From the NCBI GenBank assembly GCA_016871495.1, contig VHDF01000008.1, positions 21,488 to 85,487 of the forward strand: 64,000 bases of DNA, read 5' to 3'. The first letter of the stretch is position 1. Each line of letters begins with the position of its first letter. Both the position numbers and the translations under genes were made by a program. The notes under the pieces were generated by a model that worked only from the letters and a program-made list of their open reading frames with translations, searched no databases and had not been told where the DNA came from. This stretch comes from Verrucomicrobiota bacterium. GTDB lineage: Bacteria; Verrucomicrobiota; Verrucomicrobiia; Limisphaerales; VHDF01. This document shows, one piece after another, positions 61,101-64,000 of this stretch.

Positions 61101-61527
61101 CACCATCAAGTGCCCCAACGATCGGATGGTCACTTGCAATAAGGGCAGCGGAGCCCAAGTCTTCTTCGACGCCTTCGCCTCGACCCCCTGCGGAACCAAG
61201 GTCCCGGTCGAATGCAACCCGCCATCAGGCAGTGTGTTTCCCCTCGGGAAAACAAAGGTCAAATGTGTTTTGGACGAGAACGGAAAGAGACAGACCTGCT
61301 CTTTCTTTGTCACCGTCGTATGCCCCCAGATTTCCATCAATCCTATCAACCCCCTCACAGGAAAGCAGGGTTTCGCCCTCCAGTGGGAGGAAAACATGAT
61401 CCTCGAGTCGGCTCCATCCCTGGACGGCCCCTGGACCCCACTCCCTTCAGCGCGGCAGCCTTGGGTCGCCGTGCCGGAGACACAACAACAGTTCTTCCGC
61501 GTGCGCCCGAGAAACGATACCCGGTGA
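55177..61527 (+). CDS. Secreted cadherin-like-repeat/Ig/GEVED/IgGFc-binding protein (2116 residues)
   Basis: A signal peptide (YRLLVLVLVIFQGAISLQA) opens the protein. Then come ten tandem beta domains of about 100 residues (about 32-1028; recurring NDPPTIS...DQT.NED..LGPL), an Ig-like domain (about 1030-1118, YQWFFNNIEIPGA), two GEVED domains (about 1119-1287 and 1291-1463; LDFGDAP, LDAWVDFNGDQTWSEPGE, DGEVEDHRF), an IgGFc-binding-type domain (about 1468-1875; NKGDDFWVTFPGNY, TDGFLALPLG), HYR-like Cys domains (about 1882-2050) and a C-terminal module ending FFRVRPRNDTR. It is divergent from the giant protein gene across 165 bp. Its IgGFc-type domain is a paralog of that in 33014-36733, so the two flank the giant gene. 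Probably an extracellular adhesion or matrix protein. Confidence 0.9.
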   Translation: MKSIVFPVYRLLVLVLVIFQGAISLQAIIISAIVDRTIAEDANTGAIAFNLTSFVSRAPTLSGASSNPALVNSAGIVFGGTGGSRTVTVTPIANAFGVTKITITADDLGFGTDTEVFVLTVTAVNDPPTISATPDQTTNEDTALGPLNITVGDVETAATSLDVTAVSLNTTLIPNSSIVLGGSGALRTLTLTPALNQSGTADILVTVSDRTVSVQDRFVVTVNAVNDPPSVGSIEDQTIKEDTSTGLIGLSISDPESPIGSLILTASSSDPVLFPSGSVVFFTTTALGLIATPAANQFGTAIITVTASDRAASSSRSFTIVVNNVNDPPTVTGLSSQTGNEDTPLGPIAFTINDLETPASSLVLSVTSANTSVIQNSGIVFGGSGTSRTLTLTPVLNASGSSLITVTVSDGSNSRSQEFNYTVNAVNDPPVITPIADQSLNEDSSLGPVSFSVTDVDSPVITVTPSSSNQTILPDNNISVTLAKTGATFTLTPALNQNGVVNVTFTARDGSASSTDTFVVTVKPVNDAPTISRTGDQTTNEDTALGPLTFTLTDLETPLGSLTLTGTSSDGVLFPPSSFVFGGSGGTRTLLLTPALNASGSANIVLTVGDGTTTASTAFNVTVNPVNDPPTISNIADQSINEDSNTGALAFTVNDIETAAASLTLSATSSDGALVPPANIVFGGSGSSRTVTVTPASGAFGVATITVTVSDGSASASDSFVLLVGSVNDLPTISNIPDLSVNEDTPTGVIPFTIGDAETPAKSLILSFISSSATLFPPGSVVFGGSGANRTLTATPASNQSGSATITVSVSDGIVSASDSFLITVNPVNDLPAISSISDQTIDEDASTPTLTFSISDAEAPAASLTVSVGSSSNTLFPPGSFTLGGSGSERTLKATPTSNQNGAAVLTVSVSDGTGSATRSFQITVNPVNDAPTISNIPDAQVQTGNNSGAIPFTISDVETPAEDLILSVDTSNPALIPVSAVVLGGSGVSRTVLVTPPGNSPGTAIVTVKVSDGQLTGSDTFTINVSVGVVAPKLVDGPASQNVLAGESITLFVNATGTAPLQYQWFFNNIEIPGAIEPAYLVRSAQAQQAGHYTVKVSNSAGSVSSPPATINVVSLDFGDAPDKEQGGAFPTLITSNGARHGLVPGFLLGTRADSEANGQPNSLATGDDLAGNGNDEDGVELLTSPLVPGQSAQIRVTLTDTSKEGGRLDAWVDFNGDQTWSEPGERIFSAQTLAVGANILTFQVPKEAKTGDAFTRFRLSRKGGLATTGLAQDGEVEDHRFAVGTTTELKLDFGDAPTVLAATVGGGYPTLLSQNGARHAILAGFFLGKSVDPESDGQPANDAKGDDANPASIDDEDGVEFKTPIVAGQTAEILVIASKPGRLDAWLDFNRNKTWADQGEQIFNSAMLTAGANKLSFNVPPSARSGSSYARFRFSSTGKLRFLGPALDGEVEDYRVSLKSQGCDLSNKGDDFWVTFPGNYNPHPSPSSPVSLCIVGEPGTTGEVTFNHRINFKQPFTIPASMSVKITLPAGSDLGEDVDVVRKKGVHIVSSDPVAVYGYSHRKHTTDGFLALPLGVIGTEYMVSGYGNVHEGVSALNGTQFAIVATEDETRVIITPSTSLLGYPKGEPFELILNEGDTYQLRDPHDATTDLSGTLVSSDKPIALFSGHQCANVDSKTEMFCDYLVEQTAPLNAWAKSYVVTPLATRSGGDTVRILAAQDKTSVFLNGAPLAQLNRGQSKVIHPSAPARIASDKPVLVSQFANSSDADDVVDADPFMIHVPATQFFSKDHMICTAGAPFGSHYINIVAPTGLAIKLNGAPLVAAFAAIPGSGLSWARVAIPTGAHAMEATLDFGVIVYGWDLYDSYGYPGGLHFGDLTPPTVTCPDEVIVSVGTGVAITTGQVVCGAQVPDLRPKTEVKDNCPLPTVRVLNQTPSPGTFVGIGEHLIVMTATDAAGNTATCTTLLKVVDTGALTIKCPNDRMVTCNKGSGAQVFFDAFASTPCGTKVPVECNPPSGSVFPLGKTKVKCVLDENGKRQTCSFFVTVVCPQISINPINPLTGKQGFALQWEENMILESAPSLDGPWTPLPSARQPWVAVPETQQQFFRVRPRNDTR
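55270..58260 (+). repeat. Ten tandem cadherin-like repeats of 300-303 bp
   Basis: Repeat units begin at the codons for NDPP/NDAP/NDLP, near 55551, 55852, 56152, 56455, 56755, 57058, 57358, 57661 and 57961, after a first partial unit. Spacing alternates between 300 and 303 bases, so length is held to 100-101 residues per domain while sequence diverges. Confidence 0.8.
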
Positions 61528-62127
61528 CAGGCTCAAGCTGTTACCAGACGCGAGATTGGAAACAGCATCCTGACCATGGGATGGTCCCCGGGGACAGAAA
61601 TCTTGAAGATTCCTTGGCGTGAGTCATTTCGCTTTTCATCACGCAGAGATCTCTCGAAGGACGCAAAGGACGGAGCGGAATTCTTCCGAGGCGCCCTTAG
61701 GCTGTTCGTCAACAGCGTAACCCTCAAGGCCCTCACGGAGCCAAGATGTTTCGGAGATGGAGAAGCACGCTTGAACCGGTGACCCCGCAAGTGACACAGG
61801 CTTCGGATGCTTTCTCTCCGTGTCTCTATGCCTCCGTGAGAACTGTCCGTCCGCCTCGTGGGTCCCGGGCGGTGCGCGCAAGGGGTCGCCTCTCACAATT
61901 CAACTAGGGACGAAGGTGCGATAAGTCTTTCCATGCTGGTGTCAGCGGTTGAATGGATTGACCCGCCTTCGCTCGAAATGGCAGACCCACCCTGGCCGTC
62001 ATGTATCCTCTAAATGAGTCCCTGATCACGCTGTTGCGGCCAAGCAGCGCGCGGCTTGGCCAACCCGTCGTGAAGGACCTCCGGGGACGTGTCGATGATT
62101 GGTTTGGTGACGGTGACAGAGGGGGTG

Positions 62128-62254
62128 TGAATTAGATGGAAGTCGGCCTTCAGATCAGAGCGATCGCGGCCGATGAAAAGAGCGATGAGTGGATGGGAGT
62201 CCATGGTGGAGTGCTCGTGTTGAGGGCTTCCCATGGGCTTGACCGGGCGACGGC
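62128..62254. repeat. Repeat D, copy 1
   Basis: About 125 bp matching 63218-63344 (shared ends ATGGA.GTCGG and GACCGGGCGACGG), with roughly three of four bases the same. On the minus strand both copies translate in the same frame to related peptides (RRPVK...H.HSTMDSHPL.AL and RDRSDLKADFHLI), so it may derive from an old gene. The matching tail of the repeat (ATCATCAT..C.GG.) resumes only at about 62463, beyond a 205-bp interruption. Confidence 0.6.
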
Positions 62255-62320
62255 CATGGAGAAAAGTCGTCATCGCAGCAGAGATGGTGTCTGAGGAGTC
62301 GCGAGCGGACCAAGCGCATC

Positions 62321-62420
62321 CGGCAGGCCGGTCGCTAAAGCCTCCTCCGGCTTCGCCCTAATCTTCGCCGAGACACGCCGTCGTTCAGGCGACTTGTCGT
62401 GGGCAGACTTGGCCTGCCGG
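62321..62420. mobile_element. Small element G with perfect 10-bp inverted ends, inside repeat D copy 1
   Basis: CCGGCAGGCC (62321-62330) and GGCCTGCCGG (62411-62420) are perfect inverted repeats enclosing 80 bp. The pair lies inside the 205-bp stretch that interrupts repeat D copy 1 relative to copy 2, as expected for a small insertion. No coding capacity. Confidence 0.45.
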
Positions 62421-62631
62421 CGCGCGAAACCAGATCGGACCATGGCCTAGGATGTCCAAAGAGCTCCATCATCATTTCTGGAAAATACGATTCGGCGGTG
62501 AAGTGGTTCACCACTGGCGAGGTGTGAGTCTCGCTCCGCTTACCTCGCCAGCGGCGAACCCCTTCGGATAGCCTCTATGGGGTCGTTCGGCGACCACACA
62601 TCGTTCATCAAACGTGCAAAGATCAGTCCGC

Positions 62632-63183
62632 ATGTTCGCAAACAATGACATTGTTTACCGAGTGAACGCAGCAGACAAAATCTGCTTCACGAACAAGCAG
62701 TATGACGAGTTTGCTGCAGCCAATGAAGGCAATGCAGCCCTCACGGCTGCGGTGCTCCACCGCCCCATTTGGGATTTCATTAGTGACCCGACGACCCGTC
62801 ACTTGTATGAAAAAGTAATTGAAAGGGTGAGGGACGACCGCTCGATCCGGTTCTCCTTTCGCTGTGACTCACCCGCCTGCCGCCGCAAGTTGGAACTGAC
62901 TGTCGTTTCCGTCGAGGATGGGGGCGTGGAGTTCAGAACGCGCACGATTTCCGAGGAAACCCGCGCGACGCAAGCGCTGCTTCAGCATCGCGCAGGCCCC
63001 TCGGAATCTCTGTTGCGCATGTGCGCCTGGTGCAACGCGATCGAGGTAGACGGTGTTTGGGTCGAGGTTGAAGAGGCCGCGCGTCGGCTGCGACTATTCG
63101 AACATTCTTACCTCCCGACCCTTACCCATGGGATGTGCGAACCGTGTTTTATGAGGATAAAAAAGACTCTGTCAAATGCATGA
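62632..63183 (+). CDS. PAS-like protein with C-terminal CxxC...HGxCxxC motif
   Basis: The protein of 183 residues begins at ATG 62632 (a GTG at 62614 would add six residues). The first 130 residues resemble a PAS-type sensory fold (NNDIVYRVNAADKICFTNKQ, VLHRPIWDFISDP, VIERVRDDRSIRFSFRCDS). The end carries RMCAWCNAIEVDGVW and THGMCEPC, the CxWCxxI ... HGxCxxC motif that follows PAS domains in many bacterial sensors and probably binds a metal. No kinase or output domain is attached, so it would act on a partner. Some relatives of this kind react to light or redox, but nothing here tells the signal. It stands alone between two copies of repeat D. Confidence 0.72.
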   Translation: MFANNDIVYRVNAADKICFTNKQYDEFAAANEGNAALTAAVLHRPIWDFISDPTTRHLYEKVIERVRDDRSIRFSFRCDSPACRRKLELTVVSVEDGGVEFRTRTISEETRATQALLQHRAGPSESLLRMCAWCNAIEVDGVWVEVEEAARRLRLFEHSYLPTLTHGMCEPCFMRIKKTLSNA

Positions 63184-63217
63184 ATCGTCGCCTAACAAAG
63201 ATGGGAAGTAGGCGGTG

Positions 63218-63344
63218 CGGATAAAATGGAGGTCGGACTTCTGATCGGAGCGATCGAAGTCGATGACGAGAGCGAAGAGCGGGTGGGAGTTCATGGTGGT
63301 GTGGTCGTGTCGAAGGCCTCCCGCCGACTTGACCGGGCGACGGC
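63218..63344. repeat. Repeat D, copy 2
   Basis: Partner of 62128-62254; here the match continues without interruption to about 63395 (ATCATCATCTCGGGAGAATTC). It starts about 35 bases behind the stop of the PAS-like gene. Confidence 0.6.
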
Positions 63345-63395
63345 AAAACAGTTCGATCATCATCTCGGGAGAATTCGATTCGGCGTCGGTGAGCG

Positions 63396-64000
63396 AATTG
63401 TCCTTGCGAGTGACGTTCGCACTTCTTCCTTCGCGCACCTTGCAACCTTTGGGTGAGGCTGATGAGGTTCCTCACGCAAAGGACGCGAAGGTCGCTGAGA
63501 GTGCATCGAGTCGTCGAGTGCTCAGTCCCAACGGTGCGTCCAGGGAGGGACTCGGAGTTTCCCGAGGGCTGGGCGCGCCGATCGCCGAACCAAGCAGATG
63601 CTCTGAACGCCGCGATGACGCCTCGGTTTCTTTCTGGACACCCCCGGTGCGGCATCGGTGATCCGCGACGTTGGGCGGTTGACCGGCAGGCCAGCGATTT
63701 GAAACACCACGAAGACTTCCCTTGCCGATAAACTGTCCTCCCGAAAGTCGGGGATTTGCCTTTATGGCTTCGCTCCGCCCAAGCAGGCGACGCCACCGGA
63801 ATAGTTGGAAGCCATCGTCGCTCAGCAATTGGTGCGGCTTGGGTCGCTCCCGGTCGACGACCTTGTCGTCTAGCCTGTCTTTCGCAACTGGGCGGCATTG
63901 GGATGCGTAAGTGCCTGATTTGCAACGCAGGCGTTTCCAAAGTCTGGAACACAACCCGCCTTCAGGGGGCGGTCGGCAGCGAGACGAGTTCCTTGGCACT
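63396..64000. other. No gene recognised at the right edge
   Basis: About 600 bases without a supported gene. A short piece near 63470 (CTCACGCAAAGGACGCGAAGG) resembles repeat E'. Open frames on both strands have no recognisable product. Confidence 0.5.

Larger units (their letters stand above)
61528..62631. other. Gap with degraded repeats
   Basis: No gene is supported in these 1.1 kb. 61629-61850 resembles repeats E' and E in degraded form (ACGCAAAGGACGGAGCGGA, then TTTCTCTCCGTGTCTCTATG). 62128-62254 is repeat D copy 1, and 62321-62420 holds a small element with perfect inverted ends. Confidence 0.6.

Noticed and set aside
63472..63999. 175-codon minus-strand frame at the right edge
   Set aside because: Arg/Pro/Ser-rich low-complexity translation without a recognisable family, running through a piece of repeat E'. 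It was not called as a gene.
1..64000. tRNA or rRNA genes
   Set aside because: No cloverleaf with a TTCGA-type arm and CCA-end context, and no rRNA sequence, was recognised by eye in the gaps. A covariance-model scan would be decisive.

Overview
The window reads as a chromosomal segment of a free-living Verrucomicrobiota bacterium, most likely of the Pedosphaera/Limisphaerales type. This is inferred from the protein families present: a DUF1501 protein, a secreted sulfatase, CotH-kinase/lamin-tail proteins, GEVED and IgGFc-binding domains, a giant LEPR-XLL protein, futalosine-pathway MqnD, and high-GC intergenic regions full of short non-coding repeats. No tRNA, rRNA, CRISPR array, transposase or prophage was recognised.

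Layout. (1) 1-4.1 kb: end of a cardiolipin synthase-like gene, mqnD, a repeat-filled gap, lysA and an SMP-30/gluconolactonase-like lactonase. (2) 4.2-11.7 kb, minus strand: a tightly packed nucleotide-sugar operon made of an epimerase, a nucleotidyltransferase, a GHMP sugar kinase, a split transketolase, a GDP-fucose-synthase-like reductase, an aldo/keto reductase and a methyltransferase. Three of these genes are broken as written: one frameshift at a C/G run, one at an A/T run, and one in-frame TAG. A C10 tract fuses the last two genes. (3) 11.8-12.9 kb, minus strand: fliW, csrA and a 93-residue flagellin consisting only of the two terminal (D0) ends. Two ACAAGGA CsrA-type sites lie in front of the flagellin start. 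(4) 13.2-17.6 kb: DUF1501 protein, bioA and sulfatase, co-directional. (5) 17.6-27.4 kb: a secreted protein, an MFS transporter, a small membrane protein, an AlkD-like protein and a class-III aminotransferase, separated by long gaps filled with at least five repeat families. (6) 27.4-61.5 kb: a cNMP-binding protein, then about 33 kb of surface proteins: a CotH-kinase/lamin-tail protein, a LamG/IgGFc-binding protein, a 6093-residue LEPR-XLL/Calx-beta/RTX protein (18.3 kb gene), and a divergent 2116-residue protein with cadherin-like repeats, GEVED and IgGFc-binding domains. (7) 61.5-64 kb: repeats and one PAS-like protein.

How the parts may work together. FliW, CsrA and flagellin form the known partner-switch that matches flagellin synthesis to export; here the flagellin has lost its filament-forming middle but keeps the end to which FliW binds. 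The neighbouring sugar operon could make a heptose-like sugar for surface polysaccharide or flagellin modification, and it also carries lesions, so the whole 4-12 kb block may be decaying, phase-variable or affected by sequencing errors. The giant protein and the IgGFc/LamG protein overlap by ATGA and are probably co-translated. The divergent IgGFc/GEVED protein and the nearby CotH kinase suggest an extracellular adhesion or matrix system. That last link is inference.
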